Assembly: GCA_041946755.1 (NCBI GenBank)
Contig: JBHGBB010000116.1
Span: 1-12,618 of the forward strand
Length of the DNA stretch: 12,618 nt
Source: JBHGBB01 sp041946755
GTDB lineage: Bacteria > UBP4 > UBA4092 > JAOAEQ01
Direction: 5' to 3'
The translations under genes and the position numbers were made by a program. Below the pieces are notes generated by a model. That model saw only the letters and a program-made list of their open reading frames with translations, was not told the DNA's origin and ran no database searches. Within the stretch, counting starts at the first letter, position 1, and each line of letters opens with the position of its first letter. Below, in pieces: positions 6,181-12,618 of this stretch.

Positions 6181-8784
6181 CTATTTCGGTTGCAAATTAC
6201 CTATGAGATTTGATGATAGAACTGTCCGGCCAGCGGCTTCCCATCGGTTTTTCTCATCCCATAAATATACGGTTATTATAAGCGGAACACTCCGATAGAT
6301 ACTAGATATCGAAAATGAACCTTGCCAAGTGTGAGAAGTCAAATCTATTTGTTGTTTATCAATCATTTCTCCAGTAGAATTTAATAACTGAATAATTCCA
6401 TGATGATACTGATACGTAGTAGTGGTACCATAAACTGATATTACCTCATGTTGATCCTGGTATTTTCGTTCAGATTTCATATCGTCGATCGGTATTGGAA
6501 TTGAAATTAATAATGCCGGGTCACCTAATAAGATATAAAGATCATTCACCTCAGGATTATTCAATTCCTGTTTCGCTTGTATAAAACTATCACCGATCCG
6601 TTTGAATCCGGAAGATAACAATTTAGGAATAAATACAGAATCAAATTCTTCGAAACATATTTCAGTGACTCGATAAGTACCGCCAATAGTTGCTATTGCA
6701 CCCGCATGGTCTGCTTTAACCAAAGATTCTCCGATACCATCTGACCACAAGGAATCGAATTGGTTTGAATAACAGGTCATTGAAATAACGATAGGATACC
6801 GATTCCGATTCTGTAATCTTGGTACATGACGAACACCGAAAAATCCCTGGTCTTTATATCCTACTGCTTCTGGTAAGCCTTCATTACCGGGTCGACCAAT
6901 ATCCCAGTTAAATACACTCGCATGACCCGCATAATGCACTAATAAGTGACCCTGCGAAATCCATTGAATAACCGCATTACTGTTGATATTAAACCGTGAC
7001 GTTGGAGTACTATACCAAGGTAATGGGTTTAATTGCTTAGGTAAATATTTATTAAGTAGTATATCGTTAACCCGAGCAGTCCAATCTCGAGGTGTAGCAA
7101 GAAACAATACCGACTGATGCCAGGAACCATATTCCGGTGATTGTTCATATTGCAATATTTTATTTACGATAGCTTGTGCTTCACTAATTGAATGTGTCGG
7201 GATCCGACCTATAGCGAATTTCGGAATATTATCTGTGGTATCGAAACAGGCATACCAATTATCGCAGGCCGCAAAACCTGCTGGTGAAGCATAAAAATAT
7301 ACTGGCATAAAGGTATTACCTGCAGCAAGATTAAGATTATTCTTAATATCCCAACTCGCATCACCTACAAGAAGAACATATTTCAGGTGCGGTGGCTTCC
7401 AATTATTATATGCATAATGTAGAAAATCCTTAATTGCTTGTGGATGTTTAATCCCATAATTGAATTCATCATAAATATCCTCAACATTGATCAATTGGAC
7501 CCGCAATCCTTGGGATGCTCTCCATTGAGTCAACCGAAGAAGGGTATCATAAAACGCTGGATGGGTTATAATGATATAATCGGCACCGAGTGCTGGATTC
7601 TTCCAATAGCTAAGCTGTTTTTTTTCGATTGATACCGGACTTTTATACCGATCTTGCGTATAAGCAATATATTGTTCCGTTTTGGTATTATCGCTTCGAC
7701 TAAAACATGCCGTATAAGTGGTTTGTCCTTGATTATCCCTCTGGGATAATATGTCAGGATCTATTTTTACGGATTCTGTGGAATTATAGAGAGCGATATC
7801 CGATTGCGTAAATCCAACGATAGCTATTGCAGTTGATTGATCATTAGTAACCTGAAATTGTAGATAATCATTATCCACTAAAGTCGATCTCCAATATTCA
7901 ACTTCAAACCAGCATAAGAAGACAACATCTATCTCTGGTACGATATGTTTTGGATCACCGTCTTTACCTGGTAATATAATCGTCAGCTTATTTCTTCCAG
8001 GATATAAATATGATATTGGTACCTTATAGTTCGTATAAATATATTCTCCGGTTCCATCCCATCGAGCTTGTCCGATATAACGATCGTTTAATTTCATTGT
8101 AACATAATGATCAGGATTCTCTGGTAGATGAGATACACCAACAAATTTGATTCTTAAGATACAATCTCGTTGTCGATCTGTCAATAATCCCGGAAGAAGG
8201 AATATAATCGTTTTTTCATCAGGAGCTACTAATTCATACCAATACCAATGGTCTTTAGTATTCGAATCACTTTCTTCACTACGAGAATAAGTTGTTTTTT
8301 CTTCTCGATGAATTTTGGATTTATATATGTACGGTACTGCAGTCGATAGATTAGTTGATGTAGAATCCGTGTTTTGTATTTTATATCTGCTACTTGATAC
8401 TCGCTTATCCTGCCAATGAAGTAAGTAAATATTGCTATCTGAATATTCATCAGAATAAGAAGTACTTCCATGATTAAACGTGCCGTAAAATTCTAGATAT
8501 GCCGATTTCTTCCATTGATTACCTGGGTTAGAAAAATAGAGCGGAACTTCTTTACCACGATTGGTTAATTGCAAAAAGTTCGGATTAATTGATTCTGGTT
8601 GTATTCCAGCATCCAAGAGGTCAAAATAAGTTATTCGATACATTCCATCTTCATCAATCGCGAGTTTTGCTACTGTTTCACGGCTCAAGGGTTCCACAGG
8701 ATTAGGATACCCCGAAGATACCGCCGATAAAAAAAACGCCACAAAGAGTGCACTGTGGTATAGTTTAGTCATGAAAATACACAT
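6181..8784 (-). CDS. Secreted peptidase C25 (gingipain/PorU-like) paralogue without C-terminal modules
   Basis: 867 residues from the ATG at 8784; an ATG at 8772 is an alternative with a cleaner signal peptide but no better ribosome-binding site. A hydrophobic export signal spans about 9-24. The N-terminal beta domain has KLAIDEDGMYRITY (about 40-53), parallel to the neighbouring C25 protein. The C25 domain (about 401-765) has KYVLLVGDASWD, VHYAGHAS (His 621), MTCYSNQFD (Cys 671) and ILLGDPALLISIP. The His-Cys spacing of 50 residues equals that of the paralogue. An Ig-like segment ends in VYLWDEKNRW near 845, after which the protein stops, with no TPR or jelly-roll module. The glycine usual shortly after the catalytic cysteine is replaced (CYSN instead of CYTG), so activity may differ. 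It heads the C25 pair behind the promoter at 8812-8840. A periplasmic or surface protease, or a sortase partner, is likely by family; the substrate is unknown. Confidence 0.85.
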   Translation of the reverse strand: MCIFMTKLYHSALFVAFFLSAVSSGYPNPVEPLSRETVAKLAIDEDGMYRITYFDLLDAGIQPESINPNFLQLTNRGKEVPLYFSNPGNQWKKSAYLEFYGTFNHGSTSYSDEYSDSNIYLLHWQDKRVSSSRYKIQNTDSTSTNLSTAVPYIYKSKIHREEKTTYSRSEESDSNTKDHWYWYELVAPDEKTIIFLLPGLLTDRQRDCILRIKFVGVSHLPENPDHYVTMKLNDRYIGQARWDGTGEYIYTNYKVPISYLYPGRNKLTIILPGKDGDPKHIVPEIDVVFLCWFEVEYWRSTLVDNDYLQFQVTNDQSTAIAIVGFTQSDIALYNSTESVKIDPDILSQRDNQGQTTYTACFSRSDNTKTEQYIAYTQDRYKSPVSIEKKQLSYWKNPALGADYIIITHPAFYDTLLRLTQWRASQGLRVQLINVEDIYDEFNYGIKHPQAIKDFLHYAYNNWKPPHLKYVLLVGDASWDIKNNLNLAAGNTFMPVYFYASPAGFAACDNWYACFDTTDNIPKFAIGRIPTHSISEAQAIVNKILQYEQSPEYGSWHQSVLFLATPRDWTARVNDILLNKYLPKQLNPLPWYSTPTSRFNINSNAVIQWISQGHLLVHYAGHASVFNWDIGRPGNEGLPEAVGYKDQGFFGVRHVPRLQNRNRYPIVISMTCYSNQFDSLWSDGIGESLVKADHAGAIATIGGTYRVTEICFEEFDSVFIPKLLSSGFKRIGDSFIQAKQELNNPEVNDLYILLGDPALLISIPIPIDDMKSERKYQDQHEVISVYGTTTTYQYHHGIIQLLNSTGEMIDKQQIDLTSHTWQGSFSISSIYRSVPLIITVYLWDEKNRWEAAGRTVLSSNLIGNLQPK

Positions 8785-8811
8785 GAAACTTTCGATTGAA
8801 TTATAATTTTT

Positions 8812-8840
8812 AGAATAGCACGTATCTCTTGGTTAGTCAA
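8812..8840 (-). promoter_or_regulatory. Predicted sigma70 promoter of the C25 gene pair
   Basis: On the minus strand TTGACT (8835-8840), a 17-base spacer and TATTCT (8812-8817) make a strong match to the sigma70 consensus. Transcription would begin near 8805, giving a leader of about 21 bases before the ATG at 8784. The remainder of the 160-base gap to gmd shows no gene. Confidence 0.6.
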
Positions 8841-8944
8841 CCGATTATATCGAAAAACAGCCATTAACATGCAGATGCTCGGTACCGGGAAAAAAGGTGA
8901 TGTTGACCGCTGTTCTCTGACTTCCGATCTTTTGCTCCTTGGTA

Positions 8945-10042
8945 CTAATGGCGTTCAATATCCAGTAAATGCGGATTTTTAATAAAATATTCAACATTAT
9001 CCTGCATGGATTTCGTTAATGGAATCCGAGGGCGGAATCCGAGTTCTTTTTTCGCTTTGCTGAAATCACAAAGCAAAATATCGACCTCTGCCGGCCGATA
9101 TCGGCTTTTATCGATTTCTATTTTCACATTAACTTCGCATGCTTTTGCAGCAACTTTGATTAAATTCTCAATGGTAATCCCGAATCCATGTCCGAGATTA
9201 TATGGCTCACCACGTTTCGCTTTTTCCACCGCTAGCATATATCCCTGGACGATATCGCGTACATCAGAAAAATCCCGAATCGGATTAGGATTTCCGATCG
9301 TAACGGTATTGGTTTTTTTCAATTTTGCTCGAGCAATTTGCCGAGCGACGACTGAAGTCACAAATTGTAATCCGCGTCGCGGTCCTTCATGATTAAATGT
9401 TCGGGTTAAAACCACCGGTGTTCCATATGCTTTATGGTGGATATGGGCAATCATTTCGCTAGCAACTTTCGATGCCGCATAGGGAGATTGCGGTCGTAAT
9501 GGATTACTTTCTTTTATTGGCACCTCATCCGGATGAACTAAACCATATTCTTCGGAAGAACAGGCGATTTGAACCGCTTCAATATTTGCTTTGGTTTGTT
9601 TACATGCTTCGAGAACATTTGCCGTTCCGATAATATTGGTATCATAGGTCTCAATCGGTGCGCGAAACGAGGTTGGTACGAAACTTTGCGCACCAAGATG
9701 GAATACGACATTCGGTTTTGCAATATTGAATGCCGCAATAATCGAACTTAAATCGGTTAGATTCCCTTCAATCAGCTGGATTTCGTTCAATGTCTTCGCT
9801 AAATTCGGATAATCCGGAACACTATGCCGGCGAATTAATCCGCAAACTTCACAACCGATTGCCAGCAGTTTTTCTACCATATGTCCGCCAACAAATCCGG
9901 TTATCCCGGTAATAAATACTTTCTTGCCCTGCCAATAGTTACGTGATATTAAATCTTGCTTCATTTCCTGTTCATAATTCGGGAAATGCTGTAAATATGT
10001 TTCCAGATGTTCTGGATCGATTAAGTATTTTTTATTGATCAT
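8945..10042 (-). CDS. gmd: GDP-mannose 4,6-dehydratase-like extended SDR protein
   Basis: 365 residues. The NAD(P)-binding motif GITGFVG lies at 46-52, after an N-terminal extension of about 38 residues that typical GMD proteins lack. The active-site region is SSEEYG (162-167) with YAASK (Tyr188, Lys192). Family-specific stretches are FNHEGPRRG (216-224) and RYRPAEVD (314-321), which resemble the GMD hallmarks FNHESPRRG and RPAEVD. GMD converts GDP-D-mannose to GDP-4-keto-6-deoxy-D-mannose in the cytoplasm. GMD usually has TSELYG where this protein has SSEEYG, so a related GDP-sugar dehydratase or epimerase remains possible. It has the best ribosome-binding site in the window (AAGGAGGAG) and follows the RMD-like gene by 67 bases on the same strand. 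The pair suggests synthesis of a GDP-deoxyhexose for a surface glycan. Confidence 0.8.
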   Translation of the reverse strand: MINKKYLIDPEHLETYLQHFPNYEQEMKQDLISRNYWQGKKVFITGITGFVGGHMVEKLLAIGCEVCGLIRRHSVPDYPNLAKTLNEIQLIEGNLTDLSSIIAAFNIAKPNVVFHLGAQSFVPTSFRAPIETYDTNIIGTANVLEACKQTKANIEAVQIACSSEEYGLVHPDEVPIKESNPLRPQSPYAASKVASEMIAHIHHKAYGTPVVLTRTFNHEGPRRGLQFVTSVVARQIARAKLKKTNTVTIGNPNPIRDFSDVRDIVQGYMLAVEKAKRGEPYNLGHGFGITIENLIKVAAKACEVNVKIEIDKSRYRPAEVDILLCDFSKAKKELGFRPRIPLTKSMQDNVEYFIKNPHLLDIERH

Positions 10043-10044
10043 AA

Positions 10045-10053
10045 CTCCTCCTT
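10045..10053 (-). promoter_or_regulatory. Near-perfect Shine-Dalgarno site of gmd
   Basis: The minus strand carries AAGGAGGAG, ending two bases before the ATG at 10042. It fixes the start, including the unusual N-terminal extension of the protein. Confidence 0.7.
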
Positions 10054-10063
10054 GAAAAAGAAA

Positions 10064-10089
10064 TCAGAAGTCAGAAGCTAGAAGTCAGA
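10064..10089. repeat. Heptanucleotide tandem repeat between rmd and gmd
   Basis: The plus strand reads TCAGAAG, TCAGAAG, CTAGAAG, TCAGA: about 3.7 units of a 7-base repeat with one degenerate copy. It lies wholly between the two genes, just upstream of the gmd ribosome-binding site. A single related unit in the opposite orientation appears at 8916-8925. Confidence 0.75.
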
Positions 10090-10109
10090 TATTTTTTCTT
10101 ATTTCCAAC

Positions 10110-11090
10110 TTATGAACTCGTATTTCTATTTTGTCTATAGTAGTTTAGCAAATCTTGCAATGTTTGGTCGAATGGAATTCGCGGTTCCCACTTTGTTTGA
10201 GATTTAAATTTGGTATAATCTCCTTCCAATATTGGAACATCTACCGGTCGGGTTCTATTCGGGTCCGGTACAATCTCGATTTTCGCCGAACTGCATGCAA
10301 GTAATTTATTGAGAATCTCGCGCATTGAATAGCTTTGTCCGGAACATATATTATATACTTCTCCCGGTACACCTTGAGTTATTGCTAACCAATATGCTGC
10401 TACCATATCACGAACATCAGTAAAATCACGACGGGTATCCAAATTCCCGACTTGAATTCGCGCGGTTTGTTCGTTTCGTTCAATAGCTGCGATTTGATTC
10501 GCAAATGAGGGACAAACGAAATCCGGTCTTTGCCCAGGCCCAGTATGATTAAATGCGCGGATCCGGATGGTCGGTAATCCATAACTTAAATAATACTGAT
10601 ACGCCACCATTTCCTGCCCGATTTTACTGACTGCATAAGGGGTTAATGGTCGGAATGGCTGGATTTCTTTTATGGGTAATTCTTGCGGGTCAACTCGACC
10701 ATATTGATCTGAAGAGCAGGCTATTACCACCCGGCATTTCGCTTGAGTCGTATGTCGAACTGCATTCAACAGGTTTACGGTTCCGATTATATTGGTTAAT
10801 AAAGTTGTTGGTTGATCAGTATACGATTCCGGGACGCTGGTTCTGGCAGCTAAATGAAATATCCCATCCGGCTGAATGGTTGCAATGGTCCGATTTACCT
10901 GTTCTGGAATCATTAAATCGGTCTCATAAACCACAACCTTATCCAATCCGACTTCTGGTTCTGTAGAAATAGCATTTTTGCTGCGGATACAAGTATCTAA
11001 TCCGAATACCGTTACTTCGGATTGCTTGAGCAGATACCGCGTTAAATGCTGACCGACAAAACCATTTATTCCCGTTATTAGTATTTTCAT
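10110..11090 (-). CDS. rmd: GDP-6-deoxy-4-keto-D-mannose reductase-like extended SDR protein (RMD-like)
   Basis: 326 residues, a typical length for the family. GINGFVG (7-13) is the NAD(P) motif at the very N-terminus, HLAA lies at 79-82, the active-site SSDQYG at 126-131, and Tyr152-xxx-Lys156 is the catalytic pair. FNHTGPGQ (180-187), RRDFTDVRD (220-228) and RPVDVP (281-286) are characteristic of RMD proteins and their GMD-like relatives. RMD reduces GDP-4-keto-6-deoxy-D-mannose to GDP-D-rhamnose, the step after GMD, and the gmd gene follows directly. No Shine-Dalgarno is visible before the ATG; a TATACT at 11105-11110 could be a -10 box but has no good -35 partner. Related SDRs make GDP-6-deoxy-talose or act as C4 epimerases, so the exact product is uncertain. 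It is divergent from lptF. Confidence 0.8.
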   Translation of the reverse strand: MKILITGINGFVGQHLTRYLLKQSEVTVFGLDTCIRSKNAISTEPEVGLDKVVVYETDLMIPEQVNRTIATIQPDGIFHLAARTSVPESYTDQPTTLLTNIIGTVNLLNAVRHTTQAKCRVVIACSSDQYGRVDPQELPIKEIQPFRPLTPYAVSKIGQEMVAYQYYLSYGLPTIRIRAFNHTGPGQRPDFVCPSFANQIAAIERNEQTARIQVGNLDTRRDFTDVRDMVAAYWLAITQGVPGEVYNICSGQSYSMREILNKLLACSSAKIEIVPDPNRTRPVDVPILEGDYTKFKSQTKWEPRIPFDQTLQDLLNYYRQNRNTSS

Positions 11091-11260
11091 TGACCGTTTT
11101 ACTTAGTATAGAAAACAGAGGTTTTATTTATGTTATTTTAACGTTCAATTTTTGATTCCATAATGAATAAATAGCATAGTTGAGAATACCAGATTATGCA
11201 AATATTTTCGCAGAACACAGGATTCCTTTATGTTGTATATTTACTTGCTTTATTACCTAC

Positions 11261-11290
11261 TATACACCTTAATCCCGTACAAGGTATAAT
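11261..11290 (+). promoter_or_regulatory. Possible promoter of lptF
   Basis: TATACA (11261-11266, four of six matches to a -35 box), an 18-base spacer and a perfect TATAAT (11285-11290) precede the lptF ATG, with a predicted leader of about 41 bases. The 247-base divergent gap (11091-11337) shows no other feature. Confidence 0.4.
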
Positions 11291-11337
11291 TAATGGTTCT
11301 ATAAATTTCTGTTATTTTAGTAACTTCATTAAATCTA

Positions 11338-12432
11338 ATGAAACTGCTGATTCGCGGGATTATTAAAGAGTTTTTTGTTATTACCTTATTAAGTTTATTT
11401 CTATTTACTGCGGTATTTTCGCTGTTTGCAACCAAACGGATCTTCGATGTCATTGATTTAGTTTTCAATCGGAACGTCGGGTTTGGTACGATTCTGCATA
11501 TTTTCGCTCTTCTTCTCCCCTACTTTATCAGTTTAACGTTACCGATATCGCTGTTAGTAGCGGGGCTGGTGGTATTCGGCAGATTGATTCTTGACCGGGA
11601 ATGGCTTGCATTTCAGGCTGGCGGCATTAGTCCTTGGTCGGTAATAATTCCCATTTTAATCTTCGGATTAGCCCTGAGTATCTTCCTGGCCTATTCTGCA
11701 GAAAATATCGTTCCGCAATGCTATCGTTCAGCTCGTGCCTTAATCTATCATGCAGTCGAAAATATCGGAGTATCGTTTAAAGAGAATACCTTTAATCCGA
11801 TAGGAAAAAATGTGGTTCTCTATTATCGGGAAAAAGCTGCTGACTCTAATACTATGCTGAATCTGATTGTTCTTTATTCCGAACAGAAAAAACTGCGCCG
11901 GGTATTTCTTGCTCCGCGTGGGCAGGTCCGAATCGAACCGGAAACAGGATTGATTCATCTCGAACTGGAACAAGGAACCTACCACGAAACGGTTCCAACC
12001 GATACCGCGGTATATTATATCGGTTCTTTCAGCCGATATCGGCAAACGATATCACTATCAGAACTATTGCCGAAAGCTATTCAAGGGAAATTGTCTTCTA
12101 AAGAGATGACTCGAGCGGAATTGAAATCTACTATCCGCCACAAGCAAGCGAATCAAGTAACTTCTGCCCGAGAAGAATTTGAATTAGAACAACGCAGTGC
12201 AAAATCGTTTGGGGCTGCTATTTTCATTCTGCTTGGAATTCCACTTGGTATCTTCTGGCCGAAATTCGGCAAAACGATCGGAACTGCGGTCGAACTTGGA
12301 TTGGCGTTATGTATTCCGTATGGATATTATGCGATAATGACGTTCGGCGAAGATTTAGCGCGTGGGAGAGTTATCGCTATGTGGTTCGGCGCTTTGGCCG
12401 ACCATCCTTCTCAGCAGGGCGAAAGGCGATAA
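11338..12432 (+). CDS. lptF: LptF/LptG (YjgP/YjgQ) family LPS export permease, C-terminus replaced by unrelated sequence
   Basis: 364 residues as read. Membrane helices lie at about 12-30, 50-80 and 100-121. A periplasmic beta domain (about 122-285, with FNPIGKNVVLYY and FLAPRGQVRIE) follows, then helix 4 (FGAAIFILLGIPLGI, about 291-305) and helix 5 (about 318-337). This is the LptF/G order. With LptB these permeases pull lipopolysaccharide out of the inner membrane toward LptC and LptA. LptF and LptG are hard to separate without alignment. A sixth helix normally follows the motif around W349, but here the frame continues into a hydrophilic, foreign tail (about 350-364) encoded by GC-rich DNA. 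I infer the true gene is cut at about 12385 and that the stop at 12430 is accidental. No clear Shine-Dalgarno precedes the ATG. Confidence 0.85.
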   Translation: MKLLIRGIIKEFFVITLLSLFLFTAVFSLFATKRIFDVIDLVFNRNVGFGTILHIFALLLPYFISLTLPISLLVAGLVVFGRLILDREWLAFQAGGISPWSVIIPILIFGLALSIFLAYSAENIVPQCYRSARALIYHAVENIGVSFKENTFNPIGKNVVLYYREKAADSNTMLNLIVLYSEQKKLRRVFLAPRGQVRIEPETGLIHLELEQGTYHETVPTDTAVYYIGSFSRYRQTISLSELLPKAIQGKLSSKEMTRAELKSTIRHKQANQVTSAREEFELEQRSAKSFGAAIFILLGIPLGIFWPKFGKTIGTAVELGLALCIPYGYYAIMTFGEDLARGRVIAMWFGALADHPSQQGERR

Positions 12433-12440
12433 AAACCTTA
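12381..12440. other. Composition and coding breakpoint, probable chimeric join
   Basis: GC is about 42% in 12301-12360, 60% in 12361-12420 and 65% after 12440. The LptF family match ends at W349 (codon 12382-12384), while flippase-like coding begins in another frame within a few codons. Both genes are broken at the same place. Confidence 0.65.
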
Positions 12441-12618
12441 TTCCTGGCGGCGGCGCCCCTGGCCCTCCTCGGCTTCTGTGAGGTTATCGTGCGACGGTTC
12501 AATGTCCTTTGGCTGGCGCGCACGCGAGGGATGGAGGAGGCCGGCATTTTCAGCGCGGCCATGGTCCTGGTTGAAACCATCACCGTGATCATCACCAGCG
12601 TCACCGCCGCGGCCCTAC
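12387..12618 (+). CDS. Partial polysaccharide flippase-like membrane protein (Wzx/MATE type) in GC-rich DNA, no start, cut at the right edge
   Basis: In the frame offset by two from lptF an open frame runs to the window edge, about 77 residues. It begins with a basic stretch (RRFGRPSFSAGRKAIK). Then come a membrane helix with APLALLGF (about 12441-12490) and the loop VIVRRFNVLWLARTRG. EEAGIFSAAMVLVE leads into a second helix. The pattern PL-LL, an RR-x-N/D-VLWLA loop, then EEAGIFSAA resembles oligosaccharide flippases of the Wzx group; this is recognition by eye, not alignment. No plausible start codon or upstream flippase sequence exists, because the DNA before about 12385 is lptF. GC over 12441-12618 is 116 of 178 bases (65%), unlike the rest of the window. 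It is probably from another genome or locus. Confidence 0.5.

Noticed and set aside
8229..8471. Minus-strand open frame of 80 codons overlapping the shorter C25 gene
   Set aside because: It lies in another frame inside a well-supported gene, has low-complexity I/K-rich content and no motif.
8881..8906. T-rich run on the minus strand after gmd (CACCTTTTTT) as a terminator
   Set aside because: The bases before the T run form no stem longer than three pairs, so an intrinsic terminator is not supported.
8921..8930. CTTCCGATCT, identical to the last ten bases of a common sequencing adapter
   Set aside because: The bases before it do not match the adapter, and both flanks fit the local intergenic sequence, so a chance ten-base match is more likely than adapter contamination.
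9006..9392. Plus-strand open frame of 128 codons inside gmd
   Set aside because: It is fully antisense to a clear SDR gene, shows no domain, and has no ribosome-binding site. The other plus-strand frames within 354-11090 were rejected for the same reason.
12377..12604. Minus-strand open frame of 75 codons in the GC-rich end
   Set aside because: It is rich in Arg, Ala, Thr and Met with no recognisable motif, and it is antisense to the flippase-like frame, which has proper membrane helices. Long antisense frames are expected in GC-rich DNA.

Overview
The window reads as chromosomal DNA of a diderm (Gram-negative type) bacterium from an AT-leaning, probably uncultivated lineage. The diderm call rests on an LptF/LptG-type lipopolysaccharide transport permease and on surface-polysaccharide genes. 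Two large secreted proteins of the gingipain/PorU class (peptidase C25) are known mainly from Bacteroidota and related candidate phyla, but neither shows a C-terminal type IX sorting domain I can recognise, so I do not name a phylum.

Layout. Positions 1-11090 hold seven genes, all on the minus strand. In transcription order they are: an RMD-like GDP-sugar reductase (11090-10110), a GDP-mannose 4,6-dehydratase-like protein (10042-8945), a C25 peptidase-like exported protein (8784-6181), a larger C25 paralogue with TPR and jelly-roll-like C-terminal modules (6144-2683), a membrane-anchored TPR/jelly-roll protein (2391-1285), a GT2 polyprenyl-phosphate glycosyltransferase (1283-354) and the N-terminal third of a zinc-ribbon SAM methyltransferase that runs off the left edge (313-<1). 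Good sigma70-like promoters precede the first C25 gene (about 8812-8840) and the TPR gene (about 2422-2450). This suggests three minus-strand units: rmd-gmd, the C25 pair, and TPR-GT2-methyltransferase. Divergently, on the plus strand, lies lptF (11338 onward).

How they fit together. GMD plus RMD would supply a GDP-6-deoxyhexose (GDP-D-rhamnose or a close relative). The GT2 enzyme and the methyltransferase would build or decorate a lipid-linked glycan, and LptF would take part in exporting lipopolysaccharide. The two C25 proteins and the TPR/jelly-roll protein are envelope proteins. The larger C25 protein and the TPR protein carry what looks like the same C-terminal module, which ties the protease pair to the neighbouring glycan genes. 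A surface display or attachment system that couples a C25 enzyme to a rhamnose-type glycan is the most interesting reading, but it is inference.

The right end is anomalous. At about 12385 the lptF reading frame loses its family resemblance just before its last membrane helix. GC content jumps from roughly 40-50% to about 65%, and a different frame then encodes part of a Wzx/MATE-like flippase that lacks its N-terminus. This is best explained by a chimeric assembly join, or otherwise a recombination breakpoint.
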